This document shows positions 1 to 9,300 of a stretch of DNA of 64,000 bases, piece by piece. The stretch is from Acidobacteriota bacterium (GTDB lineage: Bacteria; Acidobacteriota; Blastocatellia; RBC074), in the NCBI GenBank assembly GCA_016196035.1, contig JACPYM010000008.1, positions 88,597 to 152,596 of the forward strand. Reading direction: 5' to 3'. The notes under the pieces are model-generated. The model had not been told where the DNA came from. It saw only the letters and a program-made list of their open reading frames with translations, and searched no databases. Each line of letters starts with the position of its first letter. The stretch's first letter is position 1. The translations under genes were made by a program, and so were the position numbers.

Positions 1-68
1 GCGCGTTGCAGCAGCCAACGGGCGTGCGAGGCTTGCGTGTTTGACGGATTGGCTTGCAGATTGGGCAT
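1..68 (-). CDS. 5' end of an unidentified gene, cut by the left window edge
   Basis: A minus-strand ATG at 66-68 is preceded by AAAGGAGA with a 6-nt gap, a convincing ribosome binding site. The visible start reads MPNLQANPSNTQASHARW and then continues off the window. It lies 174 nt downstream of the two-unit peptide gene on the same strand, so it may be the next gene of that operon. Twenty-two codons are too few to name a family; if the peptide is a RiPP precursor this would be where a maturation, transport or second precursor gene could lie, but that is inference. Confidence 0.5.
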   Translation of the reverse strand, partial: MPNLQANPSNTQASHARWLLQR

Positions 69-242
69 CGCGGTCTCCTTTGCCAGAGTTGAAAAACGTG
101 GCGCTTATCGCCTGCCGGTAAGGCGAACAACACTCCGGCTGCTGCCGAACAGCCAGGGGCGCGAAAAACGGGGCTGCCGCCAGCGGGCCGTGGTGACCAC
201 GCACCCGCTGGTTGGGGCAAAGCTGTCGTCTGCTGTTGCAGC

Positions 243-428
243 TCAATTGTCGCTCAGCAGCGTCTCGTTGTGGTTGCGAGCAAAGCCTGGTGCGATGACT
301 TCTTCCAACTCTTCGACGCACAGATCAACTTCCAGCGTCTCGTTGTGGTTGGGCACGAGTGCGGGCGCAATCACTGCTTCCATCTCTTCCACGTTCAATT
401 CGATTTCTTTGTTGTCTACGGTATTCAT
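243..428 (-). CDS. 61-aa peptide of two 25-residue repeats, candidate RiPP precursor
   Basis: The ATG at 426-428 is preceded by GAGGAG with a 6-nt gap, so this start is favoured over any longer reading. The peptide consists of two units: residues 10-32 carry VEEMEAVIAPA then NHNETL, and residues 35-57 carry VEELEEVIAPG then NHNETL. The units are 25 residues apart, and at DNA level an 18-base block recurs at 259-276 and 334-351. An acidic amphipathic stretch ending in IAP-G/A followed by a short polar tail looks like the leader-core layout of ribosomally made, modified peptides (double-glycine-like or EELE-type leaders). The only Cys is residue 37. I cannot assign a known RiPP class; it could also be a small regulatory or secreted peptide. 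No maturation enzyme is visible because the window ends 242 nt downstream. Confidence 0.7.
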   Translation of the reverse strand: MNTVDNKEIELNVEEMEAVIAPALVPNHNETLEVDLCVEELEEVIAPGFARNHNETLLSDN

Positions 429-615
429 GACTTTCTCCTCGTTTGAATGGGCGGCAACGAATGCCGGGTTTGGGTTGTGGGTTGCCGCCGTCGCTTGATG
501 GCTGGCTTCCCGCGTTCTTTGAGAGCCGCTTTCTTGCGTTCTCACCTAGATAAACGGGAACTGTCGCGGGGAGCTATCATCGCGCTGGAAAAAATCTGCG
601 AATTTTGCGAAAGGC

Positions 616-644
616 TTCGACCTGTCGCCTGGCGGGGCTATAAT
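616..644 (+). promoter_or_regulatory. Candidate sigma70-type promoter for the ECF sigma gene
   Basis: TTCGAC at 616-621 and TATAAT at 639-644 are separated by 17 nt, 49 nt before the sigma-factor start codon. The -10 box is perfect and the -35 box is weak. The region 429-692 is the divergent spacer between the peptide gene and the sigma gene and holds no other gene. Confidence 0.45.
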
Positions 645-692
645 CCGCGCGCTACCCGCAATTGATTTCAGGCAAACAACCCGGAGGCGCGG

Positions 693-1277
693 ATGCCCAC
701 TACGTCGCACGAAGTCACGCAATGGCTGCACGAATGGAGCAATGGCGAGCAAGCGGCGCTCGACCGTTTGCTGCCCGTGGTCTATGGCGAACTGCGCCAG
801 ATGGCGCATCGTTACATGGCACGGCAAAACCCCGGCCACACGCTGCAAACCGCGGCGCTCATCAACGAAGCCTTTCTCAAACTGGTCGGCCAACCCGACA
901 AACACTTTGCGAACCGCGCCCATTTTTTCGGCGTCGCGGCCCAGGCGATGCGTTCCATCCTGGTGGATTACGCGCGCGCCAAGCAGTTCGCCAAACGCGG
1001 CGGCGGGGCGCAGGTGGTCGCGCTTGACGAAGCGCTGACCGTATCCGCCGAACGTGCGGCGGAGTTGGTGGCGCTCGATGACGCCCTGCACGAACTGGCC
1101 AAGATGGATGCGCGCAAATGCCGCGTGGTGGAGTTGCGCTACTTCGGCGGCCTGAGTGTGGAAGAGACGGCGGAAGTGTTGAAAGTATCGGCCATCACGG
1201 TGATGCGTGATTGGAGTATGGCCAAAGCCTGGCTGCACCGCGCGCTTAGCCAGAGCGCTAACAAAGATGACGCCTGA
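693..1277 (+). CDS. ECF-family RNA polymerase sigma factor
   Basis: This 194-aa protein has the layout of the ECF sigma factors common in Acidobacteria and Planctomycetes (the ECF group sometimes named Sig-70_X6). Residues 5-100 form region 2, including the LLPVVYGELRQMAHRYM stretch and the AHFFGVAAQAMRSILVDYAR segment that binds core polymerase and the -10 element. Residues 125-185 form region 4 with a helix-turn-helix, ELRYFGGLSVEETAEVLKVS. GGAGG stands 5 nt before the ATG. The stop overlaps the start of the downstream kinase by 11 nt, so the two are translationally coupled, and the kinase is the obvious candidate to be part of the same signalling unit. No anti-sigma factor is visible. Confidence 0.93.
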   Translation: MPTTSHEVTQWLHEWSNGEQAALDRLLPVVYGELRQMAHRYMARQNPGHTLQTAALINEAFLKLVGQPDKHFANRAHFFGVAAQAMRSILVDYARAKQFAKRGGGAQVVALDEALTVSAERAAELVALDDALHELAKMDARKCRVVELRYFGGLSVEETAEVLKVSAITVMRDWSMAKAWLHRALSQSANKDDA

Positions 1278-3840
1278 ACGCTGGCAACAGATCGAAGCGC
1301 TTTACCACGCCGCGCTGGAGCTTGCCCCGGCGGCCCGTGTTGCTTTCCTGGCCGAGGCCTGCGCAAGCGATGCCGAACTGCGCCACGAAGTCGAATCGTT
1401 GCTCACCGCCAACGAACAAGCCGCCAGCTTTATTGAGAAACCTCCCAGTGACATCGCTGCCGGAATGATGGCGGAACATTCGGTACGTTCGCTGGCGGAC
1501 CGCACCTTTGGTCATTACCGAATCATTTCCATGCTTGGAGCGGGTGGCATGGGCGAAGTTTACCGCGCGCAGGACTTGCGACTTGACCGTGACGTGGCCG
1601 TCAAAATCCTGCCCGCACATCTAGCACAAGACGCCGAGGCCTTACGCCGCTTTGAACGCGAAGCCAAAGCCGTGGCCGCGCTCTCGCACCCGAACATCCT
1701 GGCGATCTTCGATTTCGGCACGGAAAGCAATGTCAGTTACGCGGTGATGGAATTGCTCGAAGGCGAGACGCTGCGCGCGCGGCTCGCACGCGCGGCCTTG
1801 CCGTGGCGGCAGGCGGTTGAAATCGCCGCCGCTGTCGCCGACGGGCTGGCCGCCGCGCACGCCAAAGGCATCATTCACCGCGACCTGAAACCGGAGAACA
1901 TCTTTCTGACTGCGGATGGGCAGATCAAGATTCTCGACTTCGGCATCGCGCGCGTGAAGCACGCCGTGACGACCGAAACCGAGACAATGACCGGCACGAC
2001 CAGACCGGGGACGATTTTGGGCACGGTTGGTTATATGTCGCCGGAGCAGGTGAAAGGTGAGCCAGCCGAAGCGCCGAGCGACCTCTTCGCGCTGGGTTGC
2101 GTGTTGTACGAGATGGTCAGCGGGCGGCGGCCTTTTGCCGGTGCGACGGTGACCGAAACGATTGCCGCAATCTTGCGCGACGAACCGCCAGCGCTGGCTG
2201 GCTTGCAACCAGCCGTGCCCGCCAAGCTGGAACAGCTCATCAAACATTGTTTGGAAAAGAAAGCGGCTGCGCGCTTTCAGGCGGCGCGCGATCTGAGCTT
2301 TGATTTGCGGCAGCTTCTCAGCGAGAGCGGCGGTTTGGCGGTTGCCGCGAAACCAGCCAAAGCGCGTGGGCGGACTGCTACCTTGAGCGTCGCGGCAGTT
2401 GCGCTGATGCTGGCGGCTGCCAGTTTGATTTATCTTTTCAATCGCAGCGGCGCGGCGCTTGATTCGCTCGCTGTGCTACCGTTGCGCAACGTCAGCGGTG
2501 ATGAGGAGGTCGAATATCTGAGCGAAGGCATCACCGAGAGCCTCATCAACAGCCTGTCGCAACTGCCGCAATTGAAGCGCGTCATCGCGCGCAGCACGGT
2601 CGCCAGTTACAAAGACAAAGAGGTTGACCCGCGCGTCATTGGCAAGGATTTGCAAGTCCGTTCCCTGCTCATCGGGAAGCTGACCAAGCGGGGCGACGAA
2701 TTGATTATCGGAGCGGAGTTGGTCAATACCGCCGATGGCTCGCGTTTGTGGGGCGATTCCACGCGGCGCAAACTGGCCGACGCGATGCTGATTCAAGCCG
2801 AACTCGCCCAGCAGATCGCCGAAAAATTGCGCCTCAGATTGAGCGGCGCCGAGCAGCAACGCCTGGCCAAACGCCCGACCGACAACCCCGAAGCCTATCG
2901 CCTGTTTGTCGAGGGCCGCCACTACTCGCAGTTGCGGACAACGGACGGGACGAAGCAAGGCATTGAGTTGTTGCAGCAAGCAGTTCGGCTGGACTCTGGT
3001 TATGCGCTCGCCTATGCCGGGCTGGCGGATGGTTATTACAACTCTTCAAGTATGTATGAGCCGCCAGCCGCAGCCATGCCGAAAGTCAAAGCGGCAGCGG
3101 CCCAGGCCTTACAACTGGATGAAACGCTGGCTGAAGCGCATACGGCGTTAGCCCAGGTCAAAGCTTTTTATGATTGGGAATGGCCGGAGGCCGAAAAGGA
3201 ACTCAAGCGGGCGCTCGAACTCAATCCCGGCTATGCGCGTGCGGCCTTTGTTTACGGGATGATTTTGTCTGAACAAGGCCGTATGGACGAAGCCCTCGGG
3301 CAATTCACCCGGGCGCACGAACTGGATCCGCTGAGCTTGGAGACCTCCGCGTGGATAGCATTCGCCTACTACCTGAACCGCAAATACGATGCGTCAATTG
3401 AGGAAAGCAAAAAGCTGGTGGCAACCGACCGGAATTTTTATGTGGCGCACCTCAACCTTGCGCTGGCTTTTGAACAGACCGGGCGCTTTGCCGAAGCCGA
3501 AGCCGAGCTTAAGCAATGGCAGTCAATAGACCCTGCCAGCCCCTATCCGAAAGCGCTGCTCGCACACCTGTACGCCAGCAGCGGGAAGCCGGCAGCGGCG
3601 CAGAAAATACTGGGCGAATTATTGAAAGCAGACGCGCCGAAAAATTATGTTGATCCCTATTTCATCAGCTTGATTTACACCGGGCTAGGCGATAAAGAGC
3701 AAGCCTTCGCCTGGCTGGAGCGAGCATATCAGGCCAGGTCAGAAGACCTGCTCAATCTCAAGAAAGAGCCACGACTCGACAGCTTGCGCGCCGATCCGCG
3801 TTTCACCGATTTGCTGCGCCGCCTGCAGCTCGCGCCTTAA
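1267..3840 (+). CDS. Membrane Ser/Thr protein kinase with TolB-like and TPR domains
   Basis: The 857-aa protein starts at the ATG overlapping the sigma gene (MTPERWQQIEALYHAALE); a longer in-frame reading would run inside the sigma gene. Residues 1-75 are a helical N-terminal segment usual in this family. The Hanks-type kinase domain spans about 85-350: Gly loop GAGGMGEVYRA near 91, VAVK lysine near 113, HRDLKPEN near 203 and DFG near 224. One transmembrane helix follows near 372-393. Residues about 398-500 form a TolB/FlgO-like region (DSLAVLPLRNVSGD), and the rest is TPR repeats ending in a conserved ADPRFTDLLRRL tail. The kinase domain is predicted cytoplasmic with sensor parts outside. 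All catalytic motifs are intact. Substrates are unknown; coupling to the ECF factor suggests a shared stress response. Confidence 0.92.
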   Translation: MTPERWQQIEALYHAALELAPAARVAFLAEACASDAELRHEVESLLTANEQAASFIEKPPSDIAAGMMAEHSVRSLADRTFGHYRIISMLGAGGMGEVYRAQDLRLDRDVAVKILPAHLAQDAEALRRFEREAKAVAALSHPNILAIFDFGTESNVSYAVMELLEGETLRARLARAALPWRQAVEIAAAVADGLAAAHAKGIIHRDLKPENIFLTADGQIKILDFGIARVKHAVTTETETMTGTTRPGTILGTVGYMSPEQVKGEPAEAPSDLFALGCVLYEMVSGRRPFAGATVTETIAAILRDEPPALAGLQPAVPAKLEQLIKHCLEKKAAARFQAARDLSFDLRQLLSESGGLAVAAKPAKARGRTATLSVAAVALMLAAASLIYLFNRSGAALDSLAVLPLRNVSGDEEVEYLSEGITESLINSLSQLPQLKRVIARSTVASYKDKEVDPRVIGKDLQVRSLLIGKLTKRGDELIIGAELVNTADGSRLWGDSTRRKLADAMLIQAELAQQIAEKLRLRLSGAEQQRLAKRPTDNPEAYRLFVEGRHYSQLRTTDGTKQGIELLQQAVRLDSGYALAYAGLADGYYNSSSMYEPPAAAMPKVKAAAAQALQLDETLAEAHTALAQVKAFYDWEWPEAEKELKRALELNPGYARAAFVYGMILSEQGRMDEALGQFTRAHELDPLSLETSAWIAFAYYLNRKYDASIEESKKLVATDRNFYVAHLNLALAFEQTGRFAEAEAELKQWQSIDPASPYPKALLAHLYASSGKPAAAQKILGELLKADAPKNYVDPYFISLIYTGLGDKEQAFAWLERAYQARSEDLLNLKKEPRLDSLRADPRFTDLLRRLQLAP

Positions 3841-3869
3841 CCTGTTGCGTCACGAGAGAGGAACTCACG

Positions 3870-5195
3870 ATGCCCATTGTCCGAATCCTTGTTACGTTCT
3901 GCGCCGTGCTTGCCTTGCTGCCACTGTGGCAGACGGCAACCGCTGTCGCCCCTTTGAAAGCCTTGCGCTTTGGCAAGCTCATTGACGGCTCCGGCCAGGT
4001 ACTCGGCAACGCCGTGGTCGTCATCGAAAACGACCGCATCCGCAGCGTGGGCACGGGCGCGAGCGCCCTTCCCGCCAGCGCCGAAGTGTTTGACCTGTCG
4101 CGTTACACCGCGCTGCCGGGGCTGATTGATGTGCACACGCATATGACCTATTACTGGGATCAGAAGCCGGGCACGCGGCCCTGGGCGCAATTGCAGGAGC
4201 GCATGCCCGCGATGACCCTCTATCTGGCGCAGGCGAACGCGCGCCAGACGCTCGAAACCGGCGTGACGACGGTGCGCGATCTGGGCAGCTTCGATTATCT
4301 GGACATCGCCATGCGCGACCTGATCAACACCGGCGCGATGCCGGGGCCGCGCATGTTCGTTTCCGGTTTCGGCGTGCAAATCACCTACGAAGCGCCGAAG
4401 CCCGGTTACGTTTCGCCGCGCGGCGGGCAGGCGGATGGCGTGGCCGAAGTCATGCGCGTCGTGCGGCAACAGGTCGCCGCCGGTGCCGACGTGATCAAAA
4501 TGTACGGTTCGACCGGCAGCGCCGATGATCTGTCCGGCCAGCAGACATTCACCTTTGAAGAAATGCAGGCCGCCGTCGAGGCCGCGCATAAACTGGGCAA
4601 ACGCATTGCGATTCATTCCTACGGGCCAGCGGGCGCGCGTGACGCCGTGCGCGCGGGCGCCGATTCGCTCGAACACGCCGTAGACCTTGACGATGAAACC
4701 ATTGCCGAGATGGTGCGGCGCAAGACTTTCTATGTGCCGACGATAGATCACAATCGCTACTATGCCGAAGCGCGCGAGCAGTTCGGCTACAGCGCGGAAA
4801 TCGCTCAACAGTTGAACGCCTTTGTCCAACGCAACCTGGCAACAGCGCGGCTCGCGCACAAAGCGGGCGTGCGGTTTGCGATGGGCAGCGATGCGGTGAT
4901 GACGATGTTCGGCCAAAATACGCGCGAGCTGGGCTGGTTTGTCAAAGCCGGGATGACGTCTGCCGAAGCGTTGGCAACCGCCACGACGAATGGCGCGGCG
5001 CTGCTGGGGATGGAAAAGAGTATCGGTGCAATTGCGGCGGGCTATTACGCCGACATCGTGGCGGTCGAAGGCGATCCGCTGGCCGACATTGAAGTCGTCA
5101 TCAACAAAGTGCGTTGGGTGATGAAGAGTGGCGTTGTCGTCGTTGATAAAACCAAAACGCCCGCCGCCGCCGAGGGCGCGAAGCCGCCCAGATAG
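3870..5195 (+). CDS. Secreted metal-dependent amidohydrolase
   Basis: The 441-aa protein begins with a hydrophobic signal peptide (about residues 1-26). It has the amidohydrolase (imidazolonepropionase-like, PF01979) fold: an N-terminal beta-sandwich beginning ALRFGKLIDGSG, HxH in GLIDVHTHM near 86-90, the probable carboxylated lysine in VIKMYGS near 210, metal histidines in AIHSYG near 248 and LEHAVD near 268, and the catalytic aspartate in MGSDAV near 340. Members of this subgroup act on cyclic amides, dipeptides or similar imides; the substrate cannot be told here. GAGAGGAACTCACG precedes the ATG. It follows the kinase by 29 nt, so co-transcription is possible. Confidence 0.9.
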   Translation: MPIVRILVTFCAVLALLPLWQTATAVAPLKALRFGKLIDGSGQVLGNAVVVIENDRIRSVGTGASALPASAEVFDLSRYTALPGLIDVHTHMTYYWDQKPGTRPWAQLQERMPAMTLYLAQANARQTLETGVTTVRDLGSFDYLDIAMRDLINTGAMPGPRMFVSGFGVQITYEAPKPGYVSPRGGQADGVAEVMRVVRQQVAAGADVIKMYGSTGSADDLSGQQTFTFEEMQAAVEAAHKLGKRIAIHSYGPAGARDAVRAGADSLEHAVDLDDETIAEMVRRKTFYVPTIDHNRYYAEAREQFGYSAEIAQQLNAFVQRNLATARLAHKAGVRFAMGSDAVMTMFGQNTRELGWFVKAGMTSAEALATATTNGAALLGMEKSIGAIAAGYYADIVAVEGDPLADIEVVINKVRWVMKSGVVVVDKTKTPAAAEGAKPPR

Positions 5196-5256
5196 GGCTA
5201 AGGGCGCGGGACGTGTTTCAACAGCGAAGCTGTCAACGCCCCTCGCCTGGCGTGCT

Positions 5257-5838
5257 TCAAGGCGCGACGGTCAGGTGATAGGTCGTATCAATTCCGAAAG
5301 CCGTGCTGCCGAAGTGGAGCGTGTGCCAGCCTGGGGACAAGGGGGCCAACAGGAGATAGTACCCATCGCCCACCCCGCTGCCTGACATGCCCGCTCCGAC
5401 AGGCCCGAAAATCCAGGGGTCGGGCGCCGTGAATGAGAACTGCGTTGAGACGGCCCGGTAACGCTCCAAGCCTTGCGGCGGAACGCCGTCAATCTCACAG
5501 AAGAACGCCGTTGTATCAATTTGGTCGGCCAGTACCTGCGCGCAACCGCGTTGCTCCGCAGCCGTGTCACCGTGGAGGGGCGCATCCTCCAGACTCGAGC
5601 ATTCCACGTTGGCGAGCGGGAAGAACAAGGCCTTGCCGACAGGCACCGTGAGCGTGCACGTCGCAGTTCCGAACTGGCCCGCCAGGAACCACACCGGCCC
5701 AGCCTGGCCCGCTTCGCTCGGATCGGAGCAACCGATGAACGGATGTCCCGGCGTCACTGGCAGCGACAAACCCCATTGCCACCACTTGGCGCTCAACTGC
5801 TTACTACGTTGGGCGGCGCTATGACGAGGCGCTCGCAC
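5257..5838 (-). pseudogene. N-terminally truncated secreted hypothetical protein
   Basis: The readable part starts near 5793 with SAKWWQWGLSLPV and runs to the C-terminus at 5257. It contains GPVWFLAGQFG, CTLTVPVGKALFFPLANVEC and a C-terminal beta-rich end. I recognise the KWWQW...VWFLAG...ALFFP pattern as a secreted hypothetical family that normally carries a signal peptide and an upstream segment. Here that N-terminus is missing: upstream of 5793 the frame runs through the opposite strand of a TPR gene fragment, and the first fifteen residues read from there have no family resemblance and no signal peptide. Most likely a truncated remnant created by a rearrangement at about 5790-5800. Confidence 0.65.
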
Positions 5839-6275
5839 AATGCCGGCAGGCCCTCGAACTACAGCGGGATTTTTACATGACGCACTCGACGCTGGGTCTA
5901 GTGTATGAGCAGCAAGGAAAATGGCCGGAAGCGCTGGCGGAGTTCAACGAGTCGCGCTGCGCTGACCCCAAACAGCCCTTCACCCTGGGCCATCTCGGAC
6001 ACGCCTACGCGCTGGCGGGCCAACGCGGCGAAGCCCTGCGGATGCTGGCTGAAATGAAAAGCATTGCCGCGCAGGACACGTATGTTGACCCGGTGGCCGT
6101 GGCCTTCGTTCATGCCGGTTTGGGCGATAAGGACGGCGCGTTTGCGGAACTGGAACAGGCCTATCAAGCGCGGGATGAGAACTTGATTCATTACAAGGAT
6201 GCCCCGCTGTTTGATGGCCTGCGCGCCGACCCGCGCTTTGCTGATTTATTGCGCCGGTTGCGACTCACTCCTTGA
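5799..6275 (+). pseudogene. C-terminal fragment of a TPR Ser/Thr kinase
   Basis: The frame is open from about 5799 (AYYVGRRYDEALAQC) to the stop at 6275; an internal ATG at 5877 exists. The sequence is the last four or so TPR units plus the conserved tail ADPRFADLLRRLRLTP seen at the end of the kinase at 1267-3840 (ADPRFTDLLRRLQLAP). Kinase, transmembrane and TolB-like parts are absent. The upstream part has been replaced by a fragment of another gene on the other strand. It is probably the relic of a third kinase of this family rather than a functional small TPR protein. Confidence 0.7.
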
Positions 6276-6381
6276 ATCCATGAACAGCCGCGCCGGAGGT
6301 CAGTTGAAAGAGCCTATCAAACAGCGCGCCCGCGCCTGTGGGAACGCGAGCGCGCTTTGCTCAACCGCCGCCTAACGGTAC

Positions 6382-9300
6382 CTAACGGTGGATAACGATG
6401 CTGCCGCCGCCCAGCACCGTGGTCAGGTCAGCACTGTCAGGCGCATTCATCTGGTTGTCGTAAACCAGCCCGCCCCCGTTGTTGTTCCAGATGCGAATGC
6501 GGAACTTGTCCGCACCGCCCCCGCCTGGTTCCTGCCCGTCAATCGCCGTGAGCATGAAGCGGTAATCGCCCGCGCCGTTGATGGTGCCCGCGCCTTTGTA
6601 TTGGGCGCGCGCGCCGCTGATGACCATCCATTCATAGCTCGTGCTGCTGAAGTTCAGATTGCCCGCCTTGAACTGGAACTCGGTGTTGCCCGTCGGGACG
6701 GTCTGGCCGTTCTGGTACTTCGAGACGAAGCCGAAGTTGGCCTTGCCGGTCAGCGCCGGATTCGGCACATACGCACCGGCGGGTGAATTGATCCAACCGC
6801 CGCCCGTCACCCAGCCGCCGTTCGGGTCATAAATCACAACCAACAGGTCAAGCCCGTCAATCGTGCTGGCCGACCCTGTGCCGCCGCAACCATCCGTCAC
6901 CGTCAGCGTGACTTTGTAAACGCCCGCTTCTGTGAAGGTGAAGCTGCCGGTGATTGCGCCGGTCGCTTCGTTGACCGTGCCTGCTTGCGCGAGCGCGTCA
7001 ACCGTCCAGGTGGCCGTGTGCGTGCCGCCTGCGTTGTCGGTAAAGCTGCCAGTGAAGTTGACAGGCGTATTCACGGGGTAAACCGCGCCAGTCGCCGAGC
7101 CGGTGAGTGTGACTGCCGGAGCCGGATTCGTGACGGTGATCTGTTGCTGGCACGAAGCGCGATTGCCCGCCGCATCCGTTGCTGTCCACGTGATGGTCGT
7201 CGTGCCGAGCGGATACGCGGCATTGAGCGCCTGCCCATCGCTGCGCACGCCGGCCACAGACACGCCAGCGCAATTGTCACTCGCGGTCGCCGCGCCCGGA
7301 CTCACCGTCGCGCCGCACAGACCGGCAAGGTTGCCCGCGACGCTGAGATTGGCCGGGCACGCAAGCACGGGCGGTGTGTTGTCAACGACGGTCACAGTTT
7401 GCGTCGCGGTGGCCGTATTGCCATTCCCATCGTTCGCCGTGTAAGTGATGGTGGTCGTGCCGACGGGGAAGAGATTGCCTGCTGGCACGCCACTGCGCGT
7501 GATGGTTGCGCCGCCGCAGTTGTCACTGGCCGTTGCCGCGCCGAGCTGCGCTTCGCTGACTACAACGCCGCAGACGGTGGCGCTTGCGCTGGTGGTTATG
7601 CTCACTGGCGCGGGCGCGGTGATGGTTGGGGGCGGATCAGACGCTGTAATCAAGGCCGTCGCCGCGTTGTTGCCGGTCAGCGTGTCGGGCGTGGCCGAAC
7701 TGACTGTGGCCGTGTTGTTGAGCACGGTTCCGTTACTCACCGAACAATTGACCTGCGCGGCGATGGTGATGGTTGCCGCCGCCCCCGCCTCCAGCGACGC
7801 GAACGAGACGGTGCGATTGGCGCCTGAACCGCCGCATACGCCGCCGCCCGTGGTGGCGCAACTGATGAACGTCAGCGCATTCGGCAAGTTGTCAGTCACT
7901 AGAACTGACGCGGCAAGGCCCGGCCCGTGGTTGGTCACCACCAGCGTGTAGGTGAGTTGCGCGCCCGTCAACACAGGGTCTGGCGTGGCCGTATTGGTGA
8001 GCGCCAAATCCGCCGCTGCATTCACAGTGGCGCTGGCCGTCGCCGTGTTATTGGCTGTGTTCGGGTCAAACTCGTTGCCCGCCACACTGGCCGTGTTGCT
8101 GATCGTCCCGCCTGTCGTAGGCGTGACGACAAGCGTAAAGCTGGCCGTCGCGCCGTTGCTCAAAGAACCGGCAGCGCAGGTCACGAGGCCGCCTGCCTGA
8201 CTGCAACCCAGAGAAGCAGAAACGAAGCTCACACTTGCCGGCAGTTGATCGGTGATGGTTACTCCCGTCGCTGGCGAAGGGCCGTTGTTGGTGGCGGCGA
8301 GTGTGTAGGTCAACGAATTGAAGACCGTCACCGGATTGGGCGAAGCGGATTTCGTGATTGACAGATCGGCGCGCGGCAGCACTGTGGTGACGGCGGTCGC
8401 CGAGTTGTTCGCCGCGTTGGGGTCGGTTTGGTTGCCCGTCACACTGGCTGTGTTGGTAATCGAAGGCACGGCTGCGGCCTCAGGGATCACCACGATGGTT
8501 ACATTCGCGGTGACGCCATTGGCAAGATTGCCGATGTTGCACGTGACCGTTCGCGTTTCGCCATTGTAGCCGCAACTTTGCCCTGTGGCGCCAATGGCAA
8601 ATGAGGCTACGTCAAAGGTGACCGCCGCAGGCAGCGTGTCGGTCACAACTACGCCGGTGGCTGGCGACGGGCCGTTGTTAGTGGCTCTGATCTCATAAGT
8701 CAGCGGGCTGCCCACAAACACCGGGTCGGGCAGATCGGTTTTCGTGATGGACAACTCGGCTTTCGGATTGACCGTCGTGCTCGCCGTGGTTGAATTGTTG
8801 CCGGGCGTGGGATCGGTCTCAGCGCCCGTCACGCTGGCGATGTTGTTGAGAGTTCCCGCTGCGGATGCGTTGGGGGTGACGACGATGGTGATCGTTGCGG
8901 AAGCCCCGTTGGACAGTGCGCCAACGTTGCAAATGACCGTGCCGCTCGTTTGCGTACAGCTTCCGCTGGTTGCCGCAGCCGAGCTAACCGTCACGGTGGA
9001 TGGCAAGTGATCGGTTATCGTCACGCCCGTCGCGTCCGCTGGGCCATTGTTGGTCACGCTGGCCGTATAGGTCAGATTGTCTCCCACCAGCACCGGATCG
9101 GGTGCGTCGGCCAGCGCGATTACCAGGTCGGTCACGGCGTTGACCGTGGTGGTTTGCGTCGCCGTGTTGTTGGCGGTGTTGGGATCGAAGATGTCGCTCG
9201 TGACGCTCGCGGTGTTGCTGGTGGCGGGCACTGCCGCCGCCGTAGGGATGACGATGATGGTGACTCCTGCCGCTTGATTGATGGCGAGCGTGCCCAGATT

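Noticed and set aside
3837..4916. 359-codon minus-strand frame opposite the amidohydrolase
   Set aside because: Antisense of a clear enzyme gene with intact motifs; no start signal and no family resemblance.
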